Assembly: GCA_021030915.1 (NCBI GenBank)
Contig: JAGEMR010000086.1
Location: forward strand, 1 to 64,000
Reading direction: 5' to 3'
Length of the DNA: 64,000 nucleotides
Origin: Astrothelium macrocarpum
Taxonomy: Eukaryota; Ascomycota; Dothideomycetes; Trypetheliales; Trypetheliaceae
Shown here: piece by piece, positions 34,477 to 46,106 of the stretch
Position numbering within the stretch: the first letter of the stretch is position 1
Layout: each line of letters begins with the position of its first letter
The notes under the pieces: generated by a model
What the model was told of the DNA's origin: nothing
Seen by the model: only the letters and a program-made list of their open reading frames with translations
Database searches by the model: none
Made by a program: the position numbers and the translations under genes

Positions 34477-35485
34477 ATGAGATTCCTTTGTTTACACGGG
34501 AACGGGACCAATGGTAGAGTGGGTCTTATCTTTCCTTACGCCCCGCGTTCTTTCTGGAAATGAAGGCTCATTTGCTGGGAGCTCACATGGACACTAATTC
34601 TTGCATGTTTCCTTAGATCTTCGAATTACAGACTGGTGAGCTCTCCATTTCCGGTCTTCAAAATGAAACGAGCCTAGTCCAGCTGATCCGTGCATGTTCC
34701 GAAAAGCCGCACTAAGGCAGGCAATGAAAGATGGCCATGAATATGACTTTGTCGAAGGACCCAACCCTAGCGCCCCAGCTGAAGGTACGTACTGACTTCC
34801 GAAGGGAGATTTCCGTTCTCAGCATTTACTTATCTACTCTCGCCACGCATTGCCCGAACAGGCGGCGCTATGTGAGCTCATACATGTCTCTTCGTGGATA
34901 TCTGGCTCCGATATTGGCAAGGACTAACCACGATTAGTATTTGCCAGCGTCAGCAAGCCCACAGATAGGTTTTTCTCATGGATTGCCGACCCAGCAACCT
35001 CAGCATCTATGCAACAAGTCATGGACGATATTGACGATTACATTGAAGCGGAAGGACCATTTGATGGAGTCATGGCTTTCTCACAAGGAGGAATCATAGC
35101 TTCGACTTACATAGTACACAAGGCACGGCAGCATACCGAACAGAAGCATGCACAACCCAGCTTCAAGTGTGCGGTATTTTTTTCAGGAGGCGCTCCAGTA
35201 GACCTTGATGCACTACAGCAGGGGTCTTGGAGAGTGATGAATGCGGAAGCAGACGGTGAAATCATTCATATACCTACGGTGCACGTTTGGGGTGCAAGCG
35301 AGGTGGACGATCCGATGTGGGGGCCGCCGCTTAGTGGGGTATGCGATGCCAAGTTGAAGCAGGTTGTAGTTCATGCAGGCATACACGAGGTCCCGGGACC
35401 TAAAAATAAGGCGTCACTCATGGAGACAGTGGACGCCATACGGAAGACCATTGGTCTTGTTTCATCAAAGCAGTACAATTCCTAG
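34477..35485 (+). CDS. FSH1-family serine hydrolase, candidate polyketide-releasing enzyme, 228 aa
   Basis: Four exons close in frame: 34477-34518, 34617-34635, 34707-34784 and 34938-35485. The N terminus 'MRFLCLHGNGTNGRIFELQT' is the hallmark opening of the FSH1 alpha/beta-hydrolase family. Then come 'HEYDFVEG', 'DYIEAEGPFDGVMAFSQGG' (nucleophile elbow, catalytic Ser in AFSQGG), and a C-terminal catalytic His in 'HAGIHEVPGPKN'. Length is normal for a stand-alone cytosolic hydrolase. LovG, the thioesterase that releases the LovB product in lovastatin synthesis, belongs to this family. Since the adjacent HR-PKS has no release domain, product off-loading is the likely job (inference). Introns 1 (98 nt) and 3 (153 nt) are long for this window. 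The donor of intron 1 (GTGGGT) was chosen because it keeps the family reading frame. Confidence 0.87.
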
Positions 35486-35489
35486 ATTA

Positions 35490-35720
35490 CCGACTAGTCA
35501 GCCATAATATGAATTTCAGTTAGCTCACTGTCATGCGGATTTCACGAAGCCACCATATGCATCTCAAATAGCCATTATGTGGGTTTAAGGTACCTAACCG
35601 ACTCATGTAGAATCCAAATGGTCACCATAATAGCACGCAATAAATCCTCGCATGGCAGTCAGGTAAGGATCATGTAGGTTTCGGAAAGCTATCAGGTGAG
35701 CTTCGACTAGGCGCTATATT
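35490..35720. repeat. Degenerate tandem repeat (~22-30 bp units)
   Basis: About eight diverged copies of a unit resembling AGCCAxCATATGxATTTCAAAT follow one another downstream of the hydrolase gene. Examples are AGCCATAATATGAATTTC, AGCCACCATATGCATCTC, AGCCATTATGTGGGTTT and ATCATGTAGGTTTC. Unit spacing varies, so it is an old minisatellite rather than a fresh array. Confidence 0.55.
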
Positions 35721-36118
35721 GCTGTTTTGTGCCGCAGTAGGTGCCGTTTGTGAATTTTTGCAGAGGACAAAGGGCAGGTAACGAACATGGACCCCTATTT
35801 GAAGACTGATTCCTCTAGAAATCATGTTACAGCTCGAGTTTCCATCTAATTCGTTATCTGGTGGTGCTTGGCGGAGCGTGTAAAATTAGGAGGAGTCTAA
35901 GCTACGGGGTACGGAGAGAAAAGATGATAAGCTAATGTATGCGCTAGTCTCGCCGGCTTACTAGCATCATTATGTAATCAGATCGCGCATTCTCCTATCA
36001 CTCGCTAACAATTGCATCTTTCATTGCAACTTAGTCATCGGTCTGGGGATGTCTTCGCATGCATCATTCTTACCACCAGTCCCTTGCATTCGAACGTCAG
36101 AAATGTTCCGATTGCGCC
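35721..36118. other. Intergenic region between hydrolase and MFS exporter
   Basis: This is the 3' side of both convergent genes. Nothing is recognised. Confidence 0.4.
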
Positions 36119-38358
36119 TCACACCCTATCATGAGCCAATATCTGCGGCCTTCTCCAAAGTAGAAACGCCAACAGCAGTTGCCCCGCAGAAAGCCCAATT
36201 ACCACCCGCATCTGTATGTCATAAGCTCGTGCAAACGTGTTCTGAACGACACTCCTCAGGGCTGGATCAAGCATGGTTAACGTTCCTGTAGTATTGAGCA
36301 AAGAACGGACCTGGGCTTGGGTCAAAAATTTTCTAAGTTGCGATTGCACGTAACTGTTCATCACAGTTGTAACGATCGAAAGGCCGATTGCCCCACCCAT
36401 GAGACGAAACTGTACGATTGCATTTGTTCCGATGGCTGTTTGTACCATTTAGTGATCAGATCCAAGTTTATATAATATCAAAATCCGATACAACCTACCT
36501 TTGTCCCGTTTTTCAACCACAAACGGCATCATGATAATGACTGTCGCGTAATTTACGCCCACTCCAAACCCTGCTACTGCTTCGTAGCCATAGAATGCCA
36601 CGTTGATGGTGGTATTAGCAGGTGTTCTACTCAACAGCGTGTATCCTGCAACCTGGATCATTGATCCAATGAATGTCAGGTAAATCGGAGGTATCTTGGC
36701 TATTCCCATAAACACTGAAGTGACTCCAGCACCGACAGGAACCAGAACAGCAAAGGGTATTAGTTTGATTCCTGCACCAAGAGGTGAAGCGTCGTTGACC
36801 GACTGAAAACGGAGTGGTAAATTAACAGCAGTAATGGTAAATGGCGCACCCGAAAGCACGGCGAGACTTCATACAAGTCAGTATTGTAGCAACTCACAAT
36901 TTTGAGTTTCGCACCTGAGTAATCCGATACAAGTCCGATTTTGCATGAATCTCCATGGAAAGACTGGCTCTCTCCTGGACTTTGAGATGGTGCACCGCCA
37001 CGACCACGTGAAAAAAACAGCCCATGATACTCCTGAGACCGCCAGAAAGGCTATGACAAGAGGCGAGCTCCATGAATATGCTGTGGTCGCTTCCTCAAGG
37101 GCGGCAACGAGGAACACAGTGGACATGAGCAAAGAAATTGTCCCAGGAACATCGATTCTTTCCAATTGCCGTTTTGAGAATTTCTGTTTCCAGTTGAGAG
37201 GTCGATAAACTTCCAAAGGCAAGTCATGGAAGGGAAAGTTCGGTGGAAGGGTGAACAAAATAAATGCGGTGACAAGAGCGCCGGCCGGCACGCTGGAATA
37301 TCGATTTAGTACAAAGAAAGACAACATAGGGACTTTAACCTACTTGAAGAGAAAAACCCATCTCCAGGTTGTTTTGTCACTGATCGCCCCTCCGACCAAA
37401 GGCCCCAATACCATTGAAGATCCATACATAATAGACAGCAAACTAGTGTTGGTGGCAAATTTGGAAGGTGGCGATATTTCGAACAGAATAGCGAGTATCG
37501 TAGCAGTACTTCCTGCCGCACTTAGGCCTTGAAATGCTCTCAGGATGATTCTATGATTGTCAGATCGAATTGCTAGGCAATATCTCAATGTGTGCACTTA
37601 CAATTGGGTCATTGTCTGCGCTGCACCACAAGCTCCAGAAAAGATGACAAAGAGCGATAAAGCTATCAATACACATGGTTTTCGTCCAAAGATATCACTG
37701 AGTTTAGCGCTTATAATGACAAATCCTAGCATATCTTAGTCTTTGTAATTCTGGACGGAGGATTAGATTTAACCTGTGTAAGCAAGTAAATAAGCCGTTA
37801 CAATCCAGCTACTCTGATTGAAGCCTTCCAGACTATCTGAAATGGCTACCAAGGATGTTGCCACTATTGTGGCCTCGATTGTCGTTAGAAATGTACCAAG
37901 CGAGCATCTGACGTCGAATAAGCTTGATAAATTTGAGGCAGAATTTGGATAAAGCCGTACACAATATACAAAATATAGAAACGAGGTCCTGTTAAATATT
38001 TTGTCACATCTTCAGCATTCAAGGTCGATTCATCTTGGTCCTCTGCATTCACTCGAGTACTGTTTTCTATACTGGAAGGTGTAGGGATACCTTCGCTTGT
38101 TTCTGTGCTGGAAGGCGAAGGAGTATCTCCATTGTTGTCTTTGCTAGAAGGTGCTTGGCTTTCCTCGATATCGTCTTTACTCGAAGATGAATCGGTTGTT
38201 TCATGATTCTCTTTGCTAGGAGATGGAGATCTTTCTTTGTTTTTTTCATTACTAGAATATGCAGAGGCTGTTTCATGGCTTTCTTTGGTCGAAGGTGCAC
38301 GAACTTCTCCAGTTTTGTCTGTCTCCAAAGGTGTATGGACATCTTTCTCAGATTCCAT
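36119..38358 (-). CDS. MFS drug/metabolite exporter, DHA2 (14-TM) type, 638 aa
   Basis: Seven exons close in frame: 38358-37970, 37907-37774, 37725-37602, 37550-37344, 37292-36915, 36866-36499 and 36435-36119, with introns of 48-63 nt. The spliced transporter shows 'LTTIEATIVATSLVAISD' (TM1), 'SSWIVTAYLLAYTGF', 'AKLSDIFGRKPC' (motif A), 'LRAFQGLSAAG', 'GPLVGGAISDKTTWRWVFLFN' (motif C and the WRW loop of DHA2 proteins) and 'AIGTNAIVQFRLMGGAIGL' near the end. Toxin- and metabolite-efflux pumps of fungal clusters are commonly of this type. An unusually long hydrophilic N terminus (about 125 residues) consists of Ser/Lys/Glu-rich repeats. It lies beside the hydrolase and HR-PKS and probably exports the product or protects the cell from it (inference). 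Confidence 0.87.
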
Positions 38359-41300
38359 GGCTTGGGTTGATACAACGGAAGCGGTAAGCCCAAATTTGAG
38401 ACAGGGAAGTCAGGGTGAAGCAGCGAATAACGTGCTTCGATGTAATCAGAGAGCGAAAATAACAGTCTCGAAACACGTCACATAGTAGAAGAAGACCTAG
38501 ATGGAACGGAAACAAAACTCAGGAAACCAGAGTGACAAACCATGATTTCGTGAACTCGTTCACCAAGATCTGGAGACCGATAATTAGGCTCGAGCTTCCT
38601 TACCACCCTGGTTAATTACCCACCTGCAAATCCCCGGTAAAATAGCGTAATGTCGTCGATGAACATTTTCGGCGGCCTAGATGCAAGGCGTTCTGTTGCA
38701 AATGAGGCAAGGATCTCACCTGTTCGAGGCCAGTGACTCCAACATCGCGGCTTCGACCGACGAATTGATTGCTGCATCTTTATTGAGGTGGTAAAGTTTA
38801 CAGCCAGATGGTACATTAATTCGCCCCAAAGCGGCATTAGAACGTTCAATCCATGCTGTTGCATGCGCCTTTCCAGGGTTTGGCGAGCGAGAATCTCTTA
38901 TCTCTAGGCTAACAACGAGGCAGAACCTGGGGAAGCGGCCCACAAATTCGGGTAGATCCATCTGAAAAGGGCCTTGGTGAAGGAAGCAGGAAGCCTCTGG
39001 CGAGGCGAGCTGAACCTCACGAAAAGCAAATCGGCCGATGATTTTGCACCAGGCGCTTAATCAGATGTACGTAGATTGGGGTTCGTCGCATGGCTGATAC
39101 GTCGATCATAGATCGGAGGTAAACGAAAACAAACGCACGACTGGTGGAGACCTCGACAACCACGCGGCAGATGCATCAGGGTCTACCCTACCTCTGTACC
39201 TAATTTCTCTACGCGCTTGCTGTAGTGCTGGAAAGTTGAGGAGTTTGTTGCGCTGTATCTTACTTCTTGGACTATAGGACTAACAGATGCATTAGTTTCG
39301 AGAAATAATAACGTGGGACAGTCATGTTGATATTGTTTTTCTTTGAACTTATGTATGGCAGGGTAGCATCTAATTTAATCAAATTTGTTATCCATATTAC
39401 TATATTGATTGCATTAATTATTTCGTTCTTCTAAATCATCTTATAATCGTATTTAATAATTAACCATGTTGTCGGAAAATAAAATAAAAATAATTATATA
39501 AAATGTTGTTTTATTTAGTCTATATAAAACAGTAAGAAAAAATAATAAAAATTTTTTTTATTATGTTTCATAAAACTAATTAAAATACAACGACACTTCA
39601 AGAGTATTTGACTTGGAAAAGTTTGTATAGTTCTAAAGGTATTGGTGGAAAATCTGACTCAAACACACCTCTACTGGGAAAATACCGTAAAACACCCTCG
39701 TCTTAGAAAGCGACTTTAGTCGCTCGAAAAGCTCGCTGCTGCCTTGTGTACCTGGGTATCGAGCTAGCCTTTTGGTGTCAATGGGACATTGCTTGCATCA
39801 ACCTACAGCGACCATGGTACATGCAGCAATAGTACAAATGCAACTCGAACAGGACATGACGCCGGCGAACCGCGCCCACGGGACTGGATAGGCGACGAAC
39901 TCGCCTTGTTCGACAGCCAAACATAGGTATGAAGGGATCGTGAGGCTTCTCGAACTTCAATTTAACTTGAAACTGGATCTAGAAAATAGCAACAACGCCT
40001 TAGATCGCAGTTTCTCGTAGATGTGAAGGAACCAGGAGCTTGTGTGTTCCTTCGTTCTGACAGTTGACCAGAATTGCATCGATCATTGGAGCAGAGCGTT
40101 ACTAACTGTACCGTGCCGCAGGACAAGGATACGAAAGAGTCGGAAGGACCTTCTCTAATGAATGAGACATCAAAGTATGTCAAGTAGTCACTGACCACTT
40201 TGGATAGCAGGCTGCCACCAACATGGAGGAAGCGTCGAACTTTTCCTAAATCGGTGCGCCATTTAGAAGCAGTCATCAGGCAAGCTTGGCCGCATATCTA
40301 TGGAAGCGACTGATGGTGCTGCTAAAGGAAGCGTCCGAATGTGTTCGAGCAACCCGACGTGCGTGTAGACGACAAAGGTCGCAATGGCTACACACCATTG
40401 CAGCGTCTTTCAAATCATTCTGCTCCCAATCTGTTGTCCTCAGCTATTGTGTCATGCGATTTATGACAGAAGCTTGCACCAAGTTGGGCGACTCACCCAT
40501 GGATCTCTATGGAGGCAAGGAATCTGGGTGTCGATTGCGCAGTCCTCGGGTGTATCTTCGAGCTCATCGAACGATACAGAGCGATGGATTTCATCACGCT
40601 CTACCAGCTTTCCCTATCACTCACACCCTCATTCATTCCTTGTTTCCCATAGCACACCCACATTTCCCATCTCCGTAGCATTTCCGACCTCCGAGACCGT
40701 TCATAAAACCCTGCCTCCCTCCATCTACCGAAATCCAAGTGAGTCATGCAGTCCCATTACCCTGTCTCCCAACCTTTGGTCCCAGAAAGCGTCCCAACCA
40801 TTTCCTATCGATCCACTTAAGGTATTCGTTTATCAATCAGACCACTGGATCACAAGCACTGCACAATTCATTAACGAGGAAGACCTTGGTCGGTGCACTG
40901 TTTCCGGGTTACTACCCAGGTAGCTTGTTTGGGAATACGAGTCGCGCGGGATGGTGATTGCAGTGTTCCCGAATCTGATGGGAAGATAGTGCTCAAGCGC
41001 TAAGGTAGCAAGATAGGCAATATCGATAAGAGATTGATCTGCTGAGACGGCAAACTCAAAGACGCTATAGATAGGCAGATATGCTTGGATTATGTAGGAG
41101 AATCCAAGGCAAAGGTATGCATGAAGATCCCTGTTCTGAAAGCTAATATGAGGGATTTGGAACACGGAAGTTGAGAAGGGCAAAAATTTACTCACTCGAG
41201 CGTTTGAAAATAGCATACTGAAACCAAGCCGGGTGTGCGAGATAAGGGTCCGAGAACTACCGGACCTTAGAGTGCAAGCAATGAAGCACTTGTGAGGACG

Positions 41301-41703
41301 AGGGTCGGTCACTGAGTATTGAAGTGGTAATCTTTGCCCGTGACTTGGAAGCTTGGCGAGACCTTCGACGAGGATGCAAGTCAGACAGCACCACATGCAG
41401 TACAACAGGCCGGGAAAATTCAGTTTCTCCTCATCATCTTATATTAAAGGGGTCAATGAAACAAGAGTATTGTCAGCGTGAAATGGGTAATATTCGCAGC
41501 TGTACAAAGATCCTCCCCTTTCTAGATCTCCCGCCAGACCCGCCTCATAAAAAGAAGGCCTGTCTAACGCCTCCCTTGCCTTACGCCCCGCTATGACGCA
41601 AATGCCTGTCTGTGACGGAGAAGAACAAAGTAGATATGCTTACCTCACGACCACCTCCATTTCAATGTAACCATTTCGCCAAATGATGAAGCTGTCTGGT
41701 GTT
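38359..41703. other. 3.3-kb gene-free stretch with an A+T-rich patch
   Basis: No reading frame here has protein character or splice support. 39340-39600 is A+T-rich, possibly the remains of an old mutated repeat. ORFs of 100-190 codons at 40286-41405 overlap on both strands, have mixed composition and no recognised motif. Confidence 0.5.
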
Positions 41704-42687
41704 TCATACAATTTCATCTTTTGAGTCGTCGTCTGCATAACCGTTCTGACCGTCATGCTCGCCGCCTGCTAAAACCCTGGTCGGTAGTGTCATGCCGTTG
41801 GGTGGTTCACCGCCGGGAGTTGTGGCGACGACTTGTCCATTTTCGTCCACGTATTCAAAGTTGTAACGAGATAATAGATGAGGTATGGCAGAGAGCTGTG
41901 GTCCGTAGCGAGCTGTGTTGTCGTAGAGTTCGAAGAGCGGGACAGCAAGCAGCTTCATGTTCTTGGGGACGCTGAGAACTTCTACAGAGAATGTTAGCCT
42001 TACTACGAAAGACGTCTTGGCTAGGCAGCGTAACTCACTACTACGTGGTAACTGGATCAAGTACAGCTTCTTACACTCCTTTGGTCTAGTAACATGCGCA
42101 GGGATAAATGGATACATAAAGGTCTCAAAATTTGGTCGCCACCATTGAGCCAATGTCTCACCAATCTGCCATTCATCATTCACGCCTTGGCCTGAGAATT
42201 GTGAGCCAACCGGAGCAAGGCGCTCATTGAGGCGGGCTTTGAAGCCTTCGATTTCATCGTCGTCAGCCTGAAGATAGTCACCAGGTCTGACAGATCAAAG
42301 AGTCAGCGGACAGAAAGACCCATATCATTATTCCCACCAGTCACGTACAATTTGAAGAAGGCATTGGCGATTTGCAGCATTAAAATATGAGGATGGTTGT
42401 GTTCGTGGCAGACAAGGATGCCTTCACATGTTCGTCGCATGCCATGCTTTTCGTAGTGTTCTTCCAGTCTTTTCAGACGAGCAAGCACGGATGGGTCTTC
42501 CTCTGGCTGGTTCTCCTTGGTGCCAAAGGTGTAATTGCTCAGAGGATAGAGACGGATGGTTGAAGGCTGATGCGAATCGAAAGACTTTGGGAAGATCGGA
42601 CTGTCCACTTTAGCAACACGATGGCTTCACGAACAATGCTACTCACGCGAATGAGCTTTGATTAGCGACCGAGGTAATGGTAGACAT
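41704..42687 (-). CDS. Cleavage factor Im 25-kDa subunit (NUDT21/CPSF5), 272 aa
   Basis: Four exons close in frame: 42687-42647, 42600-42349, 42286-42039 and 41981-41704. The protein is a strongly conserved pre-mRNA 3'-end processing factor that binds UGUA elements upstream of poly(A) sites, acting in the nucleus as part of CFIm. Diagnostic stretches are 'RLYPLSNYTFGTKE', 'EHYEKHGMRRTCEGILVCHE', 'HPHILMLQIANAFFKLPG', 'TLAQWWRPNFETFMYPFIP', 'VTRPKECKKLYLIQLP' and 'VPKNMKLLAVPLFELYDN'. The Nudix fold is present; the family is not catalytic. The N terminus (about 35 aa) and the acidic C-terminal tail (about 40 aa) are fungal additions. The start at 42687 gives MSTITSVANQSSFA and joins in phase. 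Confidence 0.93.
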
Positions 42688-43041
42688 GTTTGCTAATCAA
42701 CTGGGCTTTTCTCCCTTTTGACACGCCAGAGGCAGAATTCAATGCGGCCCGCAGAGGTAGAAGAGCTAAGTTCCCGCTAGGATCACGCTAATGCAGGTCG
42801 GGTTCCACCCCGGCTCAAATCGTACGTCATTGGGTAAACAAACAAAACATGCACCGTGACTTGTAAGCTTCCCCTCACCATCAAAATAGGAAGTGAGGGG
42901 AGTCGATCTTGGATTGTACCGTATTCCAGGTTTATCAAGTTCGTAGGGTAGCTTCTCTTAGTTTCAATTGACTCATCTTTTTTCAATCCATTTGAATCGA
43001 TTTCGTCTTTTCAATACTGGGGCAAACTCAAAACTTACAAC
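42688..43041. promoter_or_regulatory. Bidirectional promoter, CFIm25 / DUG3
   Basis: The 354 bp between two divergent start codons contain no coding frame and must hold both promoters. No TATA box is obvious. A C+T-rich stretch (about 42868-42905) and T-rich stretches are present. Confidence 0.5.
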
Positions 43042-44190
43042 ATGTGCCGGTGAGAATATCTCAAACAGGATGTCTTAGCTTCTTCCTAGTCGCCTTTCAA
43101 GTTCATCAAATCAGGCTGAGGCCATTGCTCATCCTAGTCTCATAGGTGGTTTGCCTACATCTCGCCCTCCGAACCGTGTCTCCTCGAAGACGTGCTCATC
43201 AACCCAAAGCATTCTCTTTCCAAGCAAGTCCACGACCATTATCTTCCCAAGCTCATCCATCATCACTCCAACATCGATGTCTTTGATCAACAAAAACAAA
43301 TAGACGCCCGCAATGCCATATTTAATATTGATGGGCTTGGTGTCGCTTGGTACACATCTGCAAAATCTGACTTCAACACTCAAAATGGGGCGGTTCTTAG
43401 TGAGGGCTTGCGTCCCGCTATGTACAAAACGACTCAACCACCACTGAATGACTTCAATTTCCGAAGTATCTGCGCCAACACGAGCACATTGTGCTGTTTT
43501 GCACACATCAGAGCAGCCTCAGCAACTGCAATCGCGAGTGTGAACAATCATCCCTTCACTTTCGGTCGACACACATTCATGCACAATGGCGTTGTGTCTA
43601 ACTTTGTGCAAATCCAACGTCAACTTTCACAGCTTGTCGATGATGATGCGTTCGAAAACATCCATGGCTCAACAGATTCGGAATACCTTGCAGCATTGTA
43701 TGTAACGTATCTGACTGCTGGCCAGGGAAGAGCTTCATGGGAACAAAACTATGAGGTTAAAGACATGATTACGGCGATGCAGAAGGTGATTGGGACAGTC
43801 ATCAAGTTGCAAAATGACGCCTTGGGCCCACAAAAGCAGCCAAATAGCCTCAACCTAGCAGCTACGGATGGCAAGAAACTAGTGACATGCCGTTTTCGAA
43901 ATCACAAGACTGAAGAACCGCCATCCTTGTATTACTCTACAACTGCAGGTGTGACGTTGAACAGGAAATATCCTGAGCGAGCAGATGGAAGCGAGAACCC
44001 AGCTGCTGTGAAAGCCAAGGAAGAACACGGAGGACATGTGATTGTGGCTTCAGAGCCAAGCACATACAAAGCATCGGATTGGAAGCTTATCAAGAGAAAC
44101 CATTTCTTCACTTACGAAGGGGCAGAAGAGAAATTGATTCCTGTTAAGTATGAAGATTGGTGGGATGCGGAGGATCCTCAACAGCCATGA
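43042..44190 (+). CDS. DUG3: Class II glutamine amidotransferase DUG3, 350 aa
   Basis: Dug3 is the glutamine-amidotransferase-fold subunit that, with Dug2, cleaves glutathione in the gamma-glutamyl-cycle-independent degradation pathway of fungi. The gene begins with an 8-nt coding exon (43042-43049, ATG TGC CG), followed by a 96-nt intron and exon 43146-44190. Splicing yields MCRWFAYISPSEPCLLEDVL, with the N-terminal nucleophile Cys2 of class II amidotransferases. Other family features are 'NIDGLGVAWY', 'CCFAHIRAAS', 'VNNHPFTFGRHTFMHNG' (glutamine-binding loop), 'HGSTDSEYLAALYV' and the C-terminal 'HVIVASEPSTYKASDWKLI'. Length is normal, and it appears functional. Confidence 0.92.
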
Positions 44191-44403
44191 GAAAGAGATT
44201 GTTAGACGGTCAACATAGCCACATTATCCCAAATTGAAATGGACGGATTTTTGAGAAACCGGATTAGATTCTTTCACCAGAGTAAGATGCTATCCGTGCC
44301 CAGACTATCCCACATCTCTTCAATTCAAACACCAAAAGAAACCTCCAAACCCAGTGCCTACCAACCATGATCCCATCCCCTTACCCCTCGTTCTCCTCCC
44401 CAT

Positions 44404-45015
44404 TCACGAAATCACCACATAAAACCCAATGGGGCACCCATGTTCCCTCGTCTGCTCATACTGCAGGAACGTATCATTACTACACAACGCCCCACTCACC
44501 GTCGTCGGCTGCGTCTGGCCCGGCTGCACGCCACAGCTGCCCGAATTCAGCACATACGCATTCCCGGGCAGCAGCTTCGCCGGGGGCGGACTGGGGCCCG
44601 CGAGCGGCTGCGTCGCATACGTGGTGTTTGGGTACGCGCCCACGCCGTACGCATACCCGTTGAACACGAAGTCGCCGGGGCCCTCGAAGAAGTAAGGCGA
44701 GTAGGTCTGGTGGTGGTCCGGGAAGAGGAACTCGAGGGTGCAGGTTTTGTTGACGGCGGACGCCGGGATCTCGAGGTTGAAGATGGTGCAGATGTTGTTG
44801 GGCGTTACTTTGGGTGCGTGCACGGGGCCGAAGGCCTCGTTGGGCTGCTCGGCGGAGATGGGGACGATGAGGGTTGGGGAGAGGGCGGAGGCGGGGAGGT
44901 TGCCGTTGGTGGGGCAGGTGGGGGGAGTGTTCTTGCATGGGTGGGAGTCGCTGATGCAGAGGGGTGAGGAGAGGGTGGTGGTGAGGAGGGTGGAGAGGAG
45001 GGTGAGAGTTTTCAT
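44404..45015 (-). CDS. Secreted But2 C-terminal-domain protein, 203 aa
   Basis: This single-exon gene has a clear N-terminal signal peptide (MKTLTLLSTLLTTTLSS). After it come several cysteines and a C-terminal beta-rich domain with 'NICTIFNLEIP', 'CTLEFLFPDHHQTYSPYFFEGPG' and 'GFYVVIS', the pattern of the ubiquitin-like-3-binding But2 C-terminal domain. That domain is common in secreted and cell-wall proteins of ascomycetes. Its role is not established; many are annotated as cell-wall or effector-like proteins. It is convergent with DUG3 (213 bp between stop codons). Confidence 0.75.
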   Translation of the reverse strand: MKTLTLLSTLLTTTLSSPLCISDSHPCKNTPPTCPTNGNLPASALSPTLIVPISAEQPNEAFGPVHAPKVTPNNICTIFNLEIPASAVNKTCTLEFLFPDHHQTYSPYFFEGPGDFVFNGYAYGVGAYPNTTYATQPLAGPSPPPAKLLPGNAYVLNSGSCGVQPGQTQPTTVSGALCSNDTFLQYEQTREHGCPIGFYVVIS

Positions 45016-46106
45016 TTTGGCGGATTGATTGATTTGGAAGGGGAAAATGGAAAGAGTAACTTAACGAATGGATTGAGAATAGAAAAATTGGAAGTGGAGA
45101 CTTGAGGTGCTCTTCTTGCTTTATATTGGCATGACTAGAACCTGGAGGAATGAAAATTTGAGCTATTGGAAAAGGACCAAGTTTTCACCGAGTATCTTGC
45201 CGGGGCGCAAGCCATGCCCCTCCAGCGGGTCGACGGAGTGTATACTTTACAACAGTGCAAGATCAGGCGTGAATAGTCAGCGGAACTTTGGAATCCTGAT
45301 GCCTTGGTGTTTGCATCTGAGTAATACGGAACACACCGCGCTCTATTCTATGTAAGGTTTAAGATCTACCTTGGTAGCTGCAGTCATAACTGCAGGCATT
45401 GCTACATCAGGAAGAGAAGAGGTGAAAGACGTGTGGTGAACTGTCATCGTTCTTTGACTAAGATGATGTTAGCAGAGAGATCTACAGGGACAGCTGATCG
45501 CTAGGTGCAGATCTTCATAGCTTTCTCCGAGTTTGTCTTTCCATGGGCACCAATCAAATATATGTATTCTCCTGTTGCACCTGAGTTGGAACTGAAATGC
45601 GGCTACCCATCCAATTTCTGCGGGTAGGACATGTCAAAGGGCTGCACATTCAGAGATTTTAACGGGAAAAGTAAGACTTCATTGCCAGTTTCTCAGGATT
45701 ATGTACCCAACCTGAAGTTGCTTTAGGCCCCAAAGGACTGCGAACTTGAACTGCGAAGATTGATTGGAAGAGTCTTGGGTTGATGTTTTTGGACACCCGC
45801 ATAAATGGTAAGCGAGGACGGGATGCAAGGAGGTCTTCGGACGAGCGATGGGGAGCCGTCGGTTAAAAGCTCAAAGTGCAGAGCCTCTCATATTCCACGG
45901 ATTTTGACCAATCGGAACCCTTGACTTTCTATGTCGCATCTAATTAGTAGAATCATGGCAAAGATTGACTACTGCAAGCTTGACGTCGGCCATGACTATA
46001 GCGTATCAACACTCCATAGACCGGTATCTTGAACTACAGCTGAGCCGTGAGATGACGTTTCTACATTCAAGCTTGGTAGAATAACCTGTAAATCGATATT
46101 CATTAC
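45016..46106. other. Intergenic region, nothing recognised
   Basis: This contains the promoter of the But2-domain gene and the 3' side of the gamma-tubulin complex gene. Small ORFs only, none supported. Confidence 0.45.

Noticed and set aside
36049..36291. 80-codon plus-strand ORF at the exporter 3' end
   Set aside because: It overlaps the last exon of the MFS gene in antisense; no support.
40286..41405. Overlapping ORFs of 130-190 codons on both strands
   Set aside because: No motif, no splice support, and mixed composition typical of non-coding DNA.
44440..44967. 175-codon plus-strand ORF and 152-codon minus ORF over the But2 gene
   Set aside because: Arg/His/Gly-rich shadows of the But2-domain gene, which has a signal peptide and a coherent fold.
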